This document shows positions 46,271 through 54,981 of a DNA stretch of 64,000 nucleotides, piece after piece. Within the stretch, counting starts at the first letter, position 1; every line of letters starts with the position of its first letter. The notes beneath the pieces were generated by a model. The model saw nothing but the letters and a program-made list of their open reading frames with translations, ran no database searches and was not told the DNA's origin. Source of the stretch: Chryseobacterium foetidum (GTDB lineage: Bacteria; Bacteroidota; Bacteroidia; Flavobacteriales; Weeksellaceae); contig NZ_JAMXIA010000001.1 of NCBI RefSeq assembly GCF_025457425.1, forward strand, positions 3,410,001 to 3,474,000, read 5' to 3'. A program made the translations under genes and the position numbers.

Positions 46271-46751
46271 TGTGGTGTCGCACAGATTTCACAGATTTTC
46301 ACGGATTTTTTATACGTATTGTTTAAAACTTAATCTTTAAAAATTCCTTCGGTGCGCCCAGAATGAAGTTTATAAGATAATTATAAATAAACGATGTCAG
46401 GCTGAGCCTGTCGAAGCCTTCAGTCTTATGTGCTCTAGATATTTTCAAAGTATTAAACTTTAAAACTCATGTGACTCATGTGTCGTAAAATCTTTTGTGA
46501 CTTTGTAGTATGAAGTACATTTATTTTATTTCACAGATTTAAACAGAGATTTCAGACGTTCACACAGAAAATCTTTGATTTTCAATCTCATGTGCTCTAA
46601 ATATTCTCAAAGTATTAAACTTTAAAACTCATGTGACTCATGTGTCAAAAAATCTTTTGTGACTTTTGACTTCGTCTAATTTTCAATTTGTGGTTTAGAA
46701 ACTTACAGTAAATATTTATCTTTGTCCATTAATTATCATCCCGCATAAAAA
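46271..46751. repeat. Repeat-rich gap with a 78-bp direct duplication
   Basis: Bases 46428-46505 are repeated at 46590-46668 with few changes, starting ATGTGCTCTA and including AAACTCATGTGACTCATGTG. A short element CAGGCTGAGCCTGTCGAAG lies at 46398-46416. No gene is present. The tRNA nucleotidyltransferase gene follows, with a TATCTTTG promoter-like box at 46717-46724. Confidence 0.8.
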
Positions 46752-48179
46752 ATGTTCATCAACCTCAATCAAAATCAAAACCTCAAACTTTTCAAAATCA
46801 TTTCTGAAGTCGCAGCGGCAAACAATCAATCGGTGTACATCGTTGGCGGTTACGTGCGTGATCTTTTAATGAAAAGAAAAGCATCAACGGATATAGATTT
46901 TGTAACCGAACAGAGCGGAATTGAATTGGCTCAAAATGTAGGTAAAGAAATCGATCCGAAAATGAAAGTTTCCGTTTTTAAAACCTACGGAACGGCCATG
47001 ATCAGATACAAAGACCTTGAACTGGAATTTGTTGGTGCCAGAAAAGAAAGCTACACCGAAGACAGCCGCAAACCGGAGGTGGAAGGAGGAACCATTGAAG
47101 ACGATCAGAAAAGAAGGGATTTCACCATCAATGCGATGGCGATTTCTTTAAATAAAGATAATATCGGAGAATTGATTGATCCTTTTGATGGAATCGGCGA
47201 TTTGCAGAAGGAAATCCTCAGAACACCTTTAGAACCGGCACAAACCTATTCCGATGATCCGTTGAGAATGATGAGAGCAGTTCGTTTTGCATCAACTTTA
47301 AATTTTACCATCGAAGAAAATTCTCTTGAAGCCATAAAACAGGAAGCTGAAAGAATCAAAATTGTTTCCATGGAAAGAATTATGGTTGAATTTAATAAAA
47401 TCATGCTTTCTAAAAAGCCTTCTGTGGGTTTAAAATTAATGGAAGAAACAGGTTTAATGAAATTAGTTATTCCTGAATTGATTGATTTAAAGGGCGTAGA
47501 AGAAGTGGAAGGTCAAACGCACAAAGACAATTTTTATCACACTTTGGAAGTGGTTGACAATATTTCAGAAAATACCGACAACCTTTGGCTTCGCTGGGCG
47601 GCACTGCTGCACGACATCGGAAAGGCACCAACCAAAAAATTCGTGGAAGGAACAGGCTGGACTTTCCATGGGCACGAGTTTTTAGGTTCAAAAATGGTAA
47701 AAACTTTATTTCAAAAACTGAAATTACCTTTGAATGCAGATATGAAATACGTTCAGAAAATGGTAAAACTTTCATCACGACCAATTGCTTTGGTTACTGA
47801 TGATGCTTCAGATTCTGCATTGAGAAGGCTTTTGTTTGATGCCGGAGAAGATTTGGAAGATTTATTTACACTCTGCAAGGCAGATATTACCACCAAAAAT
47901 TCCAGAAAACAGGAAAGATTTAAGAAAAATTTCCAGTATGTGGCTGTTAAGATAAAAGAAGTTGAAGAAAAAGATCAGGTAAGAAATTTTCAGCCACCGA
48001 TTTCCGGTGAAGAGATTATGACGATGTTTAATCTGAAACCTGGAAGAGAAATCGGAATTTTAAAGGAAAAAGTAAAAGAAGCAATTCTGGAAGGCGACAT
48101 TGGAAATGACAGTGAAGAAGCCAGAAATTTCGTAATTGCTGAAGCTGAAAAAATTGGTTTAAAACCAGTAAAGATTTAA
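46752..48179 (+). CDS. CCA tRNA nucleotidyltransferase with HD domain
   Basis: This 475-residue protein adds or repairs the 3' CCA end of tRNAs. The polymerase head has GGYVRDLLM (Gly32-Gly33) and DID (Asp47/Asp49) in STDIDFV, then RRDFTINAMA and the ERxxxE-like MERIMVEFNKIM. The HD domain has HTLEVVDN and LLHDIGKAPTKKF. A CCA-adding enzyme is more likely than a poly(A) polymerase in this phylum, but sequence alone is not proof. A strong terminator follows. Confidence 0.92.
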   Translation: MFINLNQNQNLKLFKIISEVAAANNQSVYIVGGYVRDLLMKRKASTDIDFVTEQSGIELAQNVGKEIDPKMKVSVFKTYGTAMIRYKDLELEFVGARKESYTEDSRKPEVEGGTIEDDQKRRDFTINAMAISLNKDNIGELIDPFDGIGDLQKEILRTPLEPAQTYSDDPLRMMRAVRFASTLNFTIEENSLEAIKQEAERIKIVSMERIMVEFNKIMLSKKPSVGLKLMEETGLMKLVIPELIDLKGVEEVEGQTHKDNFYHTLEVVDNISENTDNLWLRWAALLHDIGKAPTKKFVEGTGWTFHGHEFLGSKMVKTLFQKLKLPLNADMKYVQKMVKLSSRPIALVTDDASDSALRRLLFDAGEDLEDLFTLCKADITTKNSRKQERFKKNFQYVAVKIKEVEEKDQVRNFQPPISGEEIMTMFNLKPGREIGILKEKVKEAILEGDIGNDSEEARNFVIAEAEKIGLKPVKI

Positions 48180-48202
48180 TAAATCCAAAATACAATAATC
48201 AA

Positions 48203-48240
48203 AAAACCTCTTTCAAAATCAATCGAAAGAGGTTTTGTTA
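48203..48240. terminator. Bidirectional terminator
   Basis: AAAACCTCTTTC (48203-48214) and GAAAGAGGTTTT (48225-48236) form a perfect 12-bp stem with A-rich and T-rich sides. It separates cca from the convergent B12 operon. Confidence 0.92.
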
Positions 48241-48259
48241 TTTTAGAGATGATAACAAA

Positions 48260-49270
48260 TTATTTTGAAACAATCAGTTTCAAATTCTGCTTACCATTTT
48301 CGTTTTCAAACTGCACGATGTAGTTTCCGTTTTTTAAATCTGAAATGTTCATCGCTCTGTCAACCGTTTTGCCTTGTTTTACCAACGCTCCGGTAATGCT
48401 GTAAATTTTCACTAAGATGTCCTTATCTGTAGTAATCTTGATAAAATCTGTTGCAGGATTAGGATACAAATTAATCTTAACTGGTGCTTTTTGATTTTCA
48501 GCAGTTGCCAAAACAGCAGTGTATTCGTTAATTACTCCCACGGCATTCAAGTCAAATCCTGATGATGCAAAAGGAGTAGGGAACGGGTCAATTGCCACAT
48601 TTCCATAACTGTCAAACGTTCTGTAGCCTTCAACATTGCTGCCTACAACATCAATAATTTTCACATGGGTAATCTGAGATTTATTTAAAAGCGGATTATC
48701 CGGAATATCACTGATGTCAAAAGGAGTTCCGAAGCCTGAGATATATTTTCCTGCAAAATTATTCAGGTATGTTGCATCCATTGTTGCAAAACCAGGTCCG
48801 CCCGCATCAGGCGCATTCTGTACATAATCTGCAGGATATTGATTGTGAGAAGGGAACCGGAAAAAGTTGGTTCCGTCTGAGCTCACTTCCACGAAAGCAA
48901 GCTCTAAAAAAGCTTTCCCGGTTTGGTTAGACATAAACCCGTTTTCAAATACTGCAAAATCAAATCCGCTGTCGTTGGTAATTGGTTTGGCAAAAGTAAG
49001 AACAGCCGTTCCGCCGTCACCAAGACAAACCACAGAACTGTTGGGTGCACCGATAGCACTTTCAGGAGTTCCAACTGATGCATAAGCTGTCTGTGAACCG
49101 TTAATTTGTTGCAACCCTCGCACAACAGTTGCTCCCGTTGCCCATGATTTAAAAAGCGGACTGGCAGCCGGAATTGCCGTTGTTCCCGTAACATTGGCCT
49201 GTGGAGGATAGGTTTGAGCATCCAGAAAATTTACACCAATAAACGCAGCTGCGATGAATATATTTTTCAT
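48260..49270 (-). CDS. Surface protein with T9SS sorting domain, last gene of the B12 operon
   Basis: This 336-residue protein has a signal peptide ending LDAQ, a beta-rich central domain (SAIGAPNSSVVCLGDGGTAVLTF, core GAPNSSVVCLGDGGTAVL, then FDFAVFENGF, DISDIPDN) and a C-terminal T9SS type A sorting domain (INLYPNPATDFI, GNYIVQFENENGK). It is exported across the outer membrane and held at or released from the surface. It sits 40 bases after the second beta-propeller gene. The central domain resembles cell-surface proteins seen in Bacteroidota cobalamin loci, but I cannot name its activity. Confidence 0.82.
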   Translation of the reverse strand: MKNIFIAAAFIGVNFLDAQTYPPQANVTGTTAIPAASPLFKSWATGATVVRGLQQINGSQTAYASVGTPESAIGAPNSSVVCLGDGGTAVLTFAKPITNDSGFDFAVFENGFMSNQTGKAFLELAFVEVSSDGTNFFRFPSHNQYPADYVQNAPDAGGPGFATMDATYLNNFAGKYISGFGTPFDISDIPDNPLLNKSQITHVKIIDVVGSNVEGYRTFDSYGNVAIDPFPTPFASSGFDLNAVGVINEYTAVLATAENQKAPVKINLYPNPATDFIKITTDKDILVKIYSITGALVKQGKTVDRAMNISDLKNGNYIVQFENENGKQNLKLIVSK

Positions 49271-49310
49271 TTTATTTCTTTAAATTATTCCTTAAATTAT
49301 TTATATTCAA

Positions 49311-50600
49311 TTATTTAATGATGAATTTCTCAATTGTCTGAATGTTTTTTCCTGAAATCTGAATGATATAATTTCCTTTATTTAAGCCTGAAACTGTGAT
49401 TCCGTTTTGATAAACACCGGATTTTACGATTCTTCCTGAAAGATCAACAATTTTAAACTGCGCTCCGTCAGCATTTTTCACATATAGAATATCTGAAACT
49501 GGGTTTGGATAGATTGAAATCACATTATTTACTTTCGTCTCAGCTGTTGCAAGACTTCCGGGAACAAATACATTCTTGTAAATATTGTTGATTGATCTTG
49601 TGGTGGTAAATGTATTTAATAGTGTTCCGGTTTGGTTGTAAACATTTAATGTAGAATTGTTAATATAGTCATTAGCATTTCCCTGAAAAATTTTCCCGTC
49701 GATTGCTGCAAAACCATAGAAATCACCGCTGTATCCGCTAGCGGCCGTAGTGAAAATTGGCGTACTGCTGAAAGTTGCCAAATCTGTATTCAAAGAATAT
49801 ACATTGGTTCCTCCTGCAATAAACAGTTTTGTTCCGTCTGTTGTGAATTTTAATCCGTCATATTGGCTAGCAGGTAACACCGCAGCATTTGTTATGCTTG
49901 AAGTTACTGTATCTGTTGTAGTATTGATTTTGTATACTGTAGATCCCGCAGATCCTATACATAATGCAAAAATATCGTTTCCAACGACAATGATAGACTG
50001 TAATCCCGGGCTCAACGTGATAGTGCTTGTGATTGCATTAGTGGCTGGGTTGATTACTTCAATGCTGTTTCCGGCTCTGAAGGAAGATTTGTTTACATAA
50101 ACTTTCCCATTTGCCGTTACGAGTTCTTCAGGCTCCTCACTTAAAGGAATGCTGGTGATATACGCTAAAGTAGTTGCATCGTGTACAGAAACGTAATGTA
50201 CCGCATCAGCATAATCTCCCGCATTGGTTGTAAAAATCTTCCCGTTGGCAATCGTAGTAGATCTAGGTCTGTCTATGTTACTGGTAATAGTCGCAGATTT
50301 TAAAAAGCTTGATCTGTTGGCAACAACTATTTTGTTTGAATTGTTCAAAACCAGATAAGATTTGTCTGCATTAAAATAAATTGACTGCAAAATATCCCCC
50401 AAAGCCTCACCATTATTGGCTAAACTGTATACGTTGTTCGTTAGGTTATTATTGGCATCGATATAGGAAATTTCTCCGTTTGGCGTACCGTAATTACCTT
50501 CATTAGCCACGATATACCCGTTTGAGTATTGTGCAGACATCAATGCGAATCCTGCGACTGTGAAGCTTAGTCTTAAAAATTTTGAGTAAAATTGTTTCAT
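49311..50600 (-). CDS. Secreted beta-propeller protein with T9SS sorting domain
   Basis: This 429-residue protein has a signal peptide ending LMSAQ and a YncE/DUF5074-like beta-propeller (EGNYGTPNGEISYID, SEEPEELVTANGKVYV, INPATNAITSTITL, PGLQSIIVVGND). It ends with a T9SS type A domain (ISIYPNPVSDILYV, KGNYIIQISG). The propeller shares the opening NEGNxG signature with the lipoprotein encoded upstream, so the two are distant paralogues. Together with the riboswitch this suggests a surface cobalamin-binding role, but binding is inferred. Confidence 0.82.
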   Translation of the reverse strand: MKQFYSKFLRLSFTVAGFALMSAQYSNGYIVANEGNYGTPNGEISYIDANNNLTNNVYSLANNGEALGDILQSIYFNADKSYLVLNNSNKIVVANRSSFLKSATITSNIDRPRSTTIANGKIFTTNAGDYADAVHYVSVHDATTLAYITSIPLSEEPEELVTANGKVYVNKSSFRAGNSIEVINPATNAITSTITLSPGLQSIIVVGNDIFALCIGSAGSTVYKINTTTDTVTSSITNAAVLPASQYDGLKFTTDGTKLFIAGGTNVYSLNTDLATFSSTPIFTTAASGYSGDFYGFAAIDGKIFQGNANDYINNSTLNVYNQTGTLLNTFTTTRSINNIYKNVFVPGSLATAETKVNNVISIYPNPVSDILYVKNADGAQFKIVDLSGRIVKSGVYQNGITVSGLNKGNYIIQISGKNIQTIEKFIIK

Positions 50601-50627
50601 TTTTCTTGAATTATTTTTGATTTTAAA

Positions 50628-51752
50628 TTATTTGTATAAAAAAGTTAAATGTCCCGGAATATCGCCGGTCTGTACTTTCCATTTCAGTTTTCCGAATTTG
50701 TTGTAGCAGAAAAGCTCGCCGGATGAAGTGTAATCTTTGGCATCACCAATAAAAATATCCCCGTTTTCAGGATTGGCAGCGATACCGTAAGGAATTACAA
50801 TTTGAGACTGAGTTCCGTCTGTGATGAAATTGCTGCTCGTTTGTGCAAAAGTATCGGTATTGATAATTCCGTAGCCGCTTGATGTTCCACTGGAAGTATA
50901 TTCGTAACTGAAATAATAAAGCCTGTTTTCGATAATTGAAAAATCACTGATATGCAGATTTATTTCTTTTACAACCTGATCGTTCTGAGGATTTAAAACA
51001 TAAGTTTTAGCAGGAATATTTCCGAAATTGCCTCTTGAAGTCACCCACAGTTTTCCGGTATCATCTTTTTTAATTTTACTTAAATTGATGGCAACAGGAA
51101 TTTTTTTAATCTCCGTAAAAGTGTTAAGATCAATTACAGAAACCGTGTTGTCATAATCGGGATAGCTGTACCCGCCGGAGTTGGCAACGTATAATTTATC
51201 GCCTACCACCTCAAGTTCATCCGGCTGTTTCCCAACATTAACCTGACCTACGATTTGCAAAGTATTTACATCCACTTTTACCACATAACCAGGCTGCGAT
51301 ACGCCTACCGCACCTCCATAAGATGTGATATAAGCATAATTGCCATGAAAATTAATGTACCTACAGTTTGGAATTTTTATCTCGCCGATGTGTTTTGCCG
51401 TTTTGGCATCCATCACTTCAACAAAATTTGAAAGATTAATTACTGCATACAGTTTATCCTTATACACTTTAATGTCATTTCCCACGTCGCCAAGGCTGTT
51501 AACAACATTTGGGTTCTGGGCATTGTAATAATTTTTGGTGAAAGCTCCCGTGGTGTAATCAAAGAAATCTATTGAAGCTTTGTTGCTGCCCATATTTCCT
51601 TCATTCAATACATAAAGCCCTTTAATGTTGATGTTTTCAGGTTCCTGAACTCCCGAAACCGTTGCTCCGTAATTGATATAATCGTAATCTTCTCTACAAG
51701 AATGAATGCTGAGAATAAAAAGAAAAGCTAAAAGTATCTGTATATTTTTCAT
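50628..51752 (-). CDS. BtuG-like beta-propeller lipoprotein (DUF5074/YncE family)
   Basis: This 374-residue protein has a lipoprotein signal (lipobox SIHSC) and a seven-bladed beta-propeller (KGLYVLNEGNMGSNKAS, VGKQPDELEVVGDKLYVANSGG, KIKKDDTGKLWVTSRGNF, GIAANPENGDIFIGD). In Bacteroides thetaiotaomicron, BtuG is a surface beta-propeller lipoprotein that binds cobalamin very tightly and hands it to BtuB. The same arrangement here, 15 bases behind a TonB receptor gene under a cobalamin riboswitch, makes it the functional counterpart by inference. Confidence 0.85.
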   Translation of the reverse strand: MKNIQILLAFLFILSIHSCREDYDYINYGATVSGVQEPENINIKGLYVLNEGNMGSNKASIDFFDYTTGAFTKNYYNAQNPNVVNSLGDVGNDIKVYKDKLYAVINLSNFVEVMDAKTAKHIGEIKIPNCRYINFHGNYAYITSYGGAVGVSQPGYVVKVDVNTLQIVGQVNVGKQPDELEVVGDKLYVANSGGYSYPDYDNTVSVIDLNTFTEIKKIPVAINLSKIKKDDTGKLWVTSRGNFGNIPAKTYVLNPQNDQVVKEINLHISDFSIIENRLYYFSYEYTSSGTSSGYGIINTDTFAQTSSNFITDGTQSQIVIPYGIAANPENGDIFIGDAKDYTSSGELFCYNKFGKLKWKVQTGDIPGHLTFLYK

Positions 51753-51767
51753 TTTTAAATTCTGCTT

Positions 51768-53789
51768 TTAAAAGTTGACTCTCAAATTAACCCTGTAATT
51801 TCTGCCCGGCATAGGATAATTTTTAATCACGCTGTAGTTTTGGTCTAAAAGATTATTCACCTCAAGTCCGAGTCTGAATTTCCAGCCCTTAAGTTTAAAT
51901 TCACGTGTACCCGAAATATCACTGCTGTACCATGGCTGCTCATAATTTTCTGGAATATTCTCAGACATATTGTAACGCTCGCCTACATAGATGTAGCTGT
52001 AATTCAGCTGCCAGTCTTTGTAAGTAAGCCCCAACAGCATGCTTCCGTTGTGCTTTGCAGTATATGGAATCTGATTTCTGTAATAAGAAGTAATGTTGCT
52101 TTTTGTGATATTTAAAGCTTCTGTAAAAGTATAGGTAAAACGGCTGCTGAATAACAGATTTTCAGAAAGCAGCCAGATCGCCTGTGCCGAAACATCTGCG
52201 CCTTTAATTTCAACTTCACCCAGATTCGTCATTGTCCAGCGGAACTGCTGGCCTTTCGGATAAGAGATAATTTTATCCTGAACCCTGTTGTAATAAGCAT
52301 CAGCGATGATATTAATATTCTGTAAAACGCCTGTTTCAAAATCTTTATTAAAGGTAAAACCTAAATCGTACTGATTGGTAAATTCAGGTTTCAGCTCCGA
52401 ACTTCCGACTTCTGCGTAGTACAGATCATTAAAAGTTGGCATTCTGAAAATTCTTTTATAAAAACCATGGAATTTGAAATCTGCTGCAAACGGCTGATAG
52501 GAAGCGAACACAGTCGGTGTAAATTCCGAACGGTTTTGAGGAACGGAAAATGTAGTGTTTTCAATTTTCTCCTGAACAAAAGTTCCCAAAACACTTCCCT
52601 GAATTTTAAATTTATTGAAATCAAACTGTGTAGCCAAAGCAATCAGTTCGGTATGTCTTTGAGGGTACGCAAACTGACGTAAGTTGGCATCCAAAGTATT
52701 GTATTGATAATCTGCCGAAAGATTGATCTTCCAGAATTTATACGGGGAATACTGTTGTGCTGTAGAAACATAAAATTCCTGTTGCTTGTAAATATTGTCA
52801 ATAAAAAGTGGCGTTCCTCCGGGATTGTCATTGTAATATCTTGTATAATCATCAGCAAATTTAGAATTGATCTGAAACTTGTATTTGGACGAAATTTCCT
52901 TCTCGAAACTTCCCTGTACAAAAAAGTTTTTATCCCATTGTCGGCTTGATGAAATATCTCCGTTTCTGATGATTGCTCCCGGAACACCTCTTTCAGAATC
53001 GTAGTAGTAACCTTTGAGTTTCCAGATTCCGTTGTTGATTTTTCCGAAAACACCGGCTTCAGCACGGAGGGATTCGATGTCACCGTTTTCTCTGATGCCG
53101 CTTCGTTCCCAACCCAGACTTCCGTCGGGTAAGGCAACTTTTTGATGAAATTTATACCGTCCATGACCTGTAAGATATTCTGTATTTAAAGAAATACTGA
53201 TGTTCTCCGTCAGTTTCTGCTCTAATAAGATGGAAGGATTTACCACACCAAAAGATCCCGAGCGGTAATTAAAATTGACATTCGTTTTCTTTGAACCTGA
53301 AAAAACCGGAGTTCTGCTTCGCAAGTAAATAGATCCCGAAGAACCAAAGTCTTTGGCTGCCTGAAAAATTTCGCTTTTCTGTCCGTTATAAAGTGAGATG
53401 GATTCTAAGTTATCTAAAGAAAATCTTCCAAGGTCAACGGTTCCGTTTTGAGCATTGCCAATAGGAATTCCATCGTAGAAAACCCCAACATGCTGCGTTC
53501 CCATCGCACGGATATTTACTGTTTTCATACCGCCAATTCCACCATAATCCTTCACCTGAATTCCGGAAAAATAGCGTACAGCATCCGCAACAGAAGTACT
53601 GTTGAGCTTCTCAAGTTCAGTTCCTGAAAGTTTTTGTGAAGAAATTACCCCTGTTTCCTGTCGCTTTCTGTTGAAGATAATATCCCTGATAACTGTAGTT
53701 TCAATACTGTCATTTTCTGTGTTTTGGGCAAAAACAGAAGAAGGGCTGGCGAGCATCACAAGCAATGCGGAAGAGTAAAAATATTTCAT
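51768..53789 (-). CDS. BtuB-like TonB-dependent cobalamin receptor
   Basis: This 673-residue outer-membrane receptor has a signal peptide ending VFAQ, a plug domain (SVADAVRYFSGIQVKDYGGI, TVNIRAMGTQHVGVFYDGIPIGNAQNG) and a 22-strand barrel ending YRVNLRVNF. It is too short for SusC and belongs to the BtuB/siderophore type. The vitamin B12 riboswitch directly upstream identifies the substrate as a cobamide. It is the first gene of the four-gene operon and starts about 90 bases after the riboswitch core. Confidence 0.93.
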   Translation of the reverse strand: MKYFYSSALLVMLASPSSVFAQNTENDSIETTVIRDIIFNRKRQETGVISSQKLSGTELEKLNSTSVADAVRYFSGIQVKDYGGIGGMKTVNIRAMGTQHVGVFYDGIPIGNAQNGTVDLGRFSLDNLESISLYNGQKSEIFQAAKDFGSSGSIYLRSRTPVFSGSKKTNVNFNYRSGSFGVVNPSILLEQKLTENISISLNTEYLTGHGRYKFHQKVALPDGSLGWERSGIRENGDIESLRAEAGVFGKINNGIWKLKGYYYDSERGVPGAIIRNGDISSSRQWDKNFFVQGSFEKEISSKYKFQINSKFADDYTRYYNDNPGGTPLFIDNIYKQQEFYVSTAQQYSPYKFWKINLSADYQYNTLDANLRQFAYPQRHTELIALATQFDFNKFKIQGSVLGTFVQEKIENTTFSVPQNRSEFTPTVFASYQPFAADFKFHGFYKRIFRMPTFNDLYYAEVGSSELKPEFTNQYDLGFTFNKDFETGVLQNINIIADAYYNRVQDKIISYPKGQQFRWTMTNLGEVEIKGADVSAQAIWLLSENLLFSSRFTYTFTEALNITKSNITSYYRNQIPYTAKHNGSMLLGLTYKDWQLNYSYIYVGERYNMSENIPENYEQPWYSSDISGTREFKLKGWKFRLGLEVNNLLDQNYSVIKNYPMPGRNYRVNLRVNF

Positions 53790-53879
53790 TCAGTTCAAAT
53801 CAAATCAGTAAGAATCGCTGTGAATGAAAAGGTAGAAGGTAATAACCTGTTTTGCGTAATGCAAAAAGGAAAAGAGACC

Positions 53880-54012
53880 GACTGCGCTTCATTCCACGAA
53901 AGCTTCATCAAAAAAATGCTTTAGAAAGGTATCTGACTTATATTTTCTGAATTTCAGAAAAATACTTACAGTAGCGGGTCTGCTTCGGATTCACACCGAA
54001 TTCCCTTTTTAA
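53880..54012 (-). promoter_or_regulatory. Cobalamin riboswitch
   Basis: Read on the minus strand, the aptamer starts near GGGAAT and CGGTGTGAATCCGAAGCAG, continues with the highly conserved CCCGCTACTGTAAG, and after a hairpin has AAGTCAGATACC. A downstream stem-forming stretch GCTTTCGTGGAATGAAGCGC follows. These are the diagnostic conserved blocks of adenosylcobalamin-type riboswitches. It probably blocks translation or transcription of the receptor operon when B12 is plentiful. Confidence 0.95.
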
Positions 54013-54019
54013 AACGTTG

Positions 54020-54050
54020 CAAATTTAAGCTTTTAAATAAGAACTGACAA
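54020..54050 (-). promoter_or_regulatory. Promoter of the B12 operon
   Basis: On the minus strand TTG (54050-54048), 20 bases, then TAAATTTG (54027-54020) matches the TTG-N17-23-TAnnTTTG consensus, just ahead of the riboswitch aptamer. Confidence 0.8.
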
Positions 54051-54089
54051 TGAGAAATTGATAATTTAGGAATGACTTTTTTACAGAAT

Positions 54090-54572
54090 CTACAAAAAGC
54101 TGGAATCAAAATAAAACGGAAGCAAATCTTTCACGGAACTCACCTTATAAATTTCATCTGTAAGACTCGCAAAATAGATCTCAATATTCTGGTTCTGTTT
54201 CGTTTCGTATTCCATTAAACTCTGACGGCAGTTGCCACACGGTGGAATAGGAGGTGTTTTTTCTGTAGATTTTCTCGGACCGCCCACAACAAAAATTTTA
54301 CTGATTTTCTCATTCGGAAAATTGGCAGCCACCCAGTAAATGGCCGTTCGCTCAGCACAAAGACCCGATGGAAATGCAGCATTTTCCTGATTGTTGCCTG
54401 AAAATATTTCACCGTTTTCAAGAAGCACAGCGCAGCCCACCAAAAAATGGGAGTAGGGAGCGTATGCATTTTCCCGTGCTTTTTTAGCAGCTTCCAAAAG
54501 GGAAATTTCGCTTTCGGTCAACTCGTTTTGTGCTGTAAAGTGCTCAAAACTGATCTGAAAATCTTTTTTCAT
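54090..54572 (-). CDS. cdd: Cytidine deaminase
   Basis: This 160-residue zinc enzyme deaminates cytidine and deoxycytidine in pyrimidine salvage. The active site is NAAFPSGLCAERTA (zinc ligand Cys and catalytic Glu) plus PPCGNCRQSL (two more cysteines). The length fits the homotetrameric form. It is upstream of the B12 riboswitch promoter on the same strand, but the promoter lies between them. Confidence 0.96.
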   Translation of the reverse strand: MKKDFQISFEHFTAQNELTESEISLLEAAKKARENAYAPYSHFLVGCAVLLENGEIFSGNNQENAAFPSGLCAERTAIYWVAANFPNEKISKIFVVGGPRKSTEKTPPIPPCGNCRQSLMEYETKQNQNIEIYFASLTDEIYKVSSVKDLLPFYFDSSFL

Positions 54573-54760
54573 TCAAATTAAATAAAGGGAGCTAAAAGTA
54601 AAACAATTTTCAAGGCTGGCAAAATATCTCAGAGATTATTCAATATTTAAAATTCAATATTCAATGTTCATGAATTGTTCTTATCAATTATATAATGCGA
54701 GGAGCTTCAAAATAATTAGCATTACAAAAATTCCTACTCATCACATCACTTGCGTATCAG

Positions 54761-54840
54761 ACCCGTAGGGTTTAATATGAATAACCATAGGTGAAACCTA
54801 TGGTTAAAGAACACTTACATGAAACAGAACCCGCAGGGTT
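54761..54840. repeat. Cluster of three short palindromes
   Basis: ACCC..GGGT (54761-54771), the perfect 10-bp hairpin AACCATAGGT/ACCTATGGTT (54783-54805) and AACCC..GGGTT (54828-54840) follow one another. It is a different family from the GGGCTTTAGCCC hairpins. Confidence 0.75.
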
Positions 54841-54848
54841 CAACAATT

Positions 54849-54925
54849 TTAAACCTTAAACCTTAAACCTTAAACCTTAAACCTTAAACCTTGAATCTTC
54901 CATCTCCCGCCTTCCATCTTCCAAC
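54849..54925 (+). repeat. Heptanucleotide repeat tract (TTAAACC)
   Basis: Six TTAAACC units are followed, without losing the 7-base phase, by TTGAATC, TTCCATC, TCCCGCC, TTCCATC and TTCCAAC. It lies 56 bases upstream of the flavin oxidoreductase gene. Confidence 0.92.
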
Positions 54926-54981
54926 AAATTCCCCAACTTTCACTCTTATTTCGTATTTTTAAATTTTTAAAACAAAACTTC

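Noticed and set aside
53724..53924. Plus-strand open frame across the receptor start and riboswitch
   Set aside because: It is antisense to the signal peptide and the cobalamin riboswitch; the minus-strand features explain the sequence.
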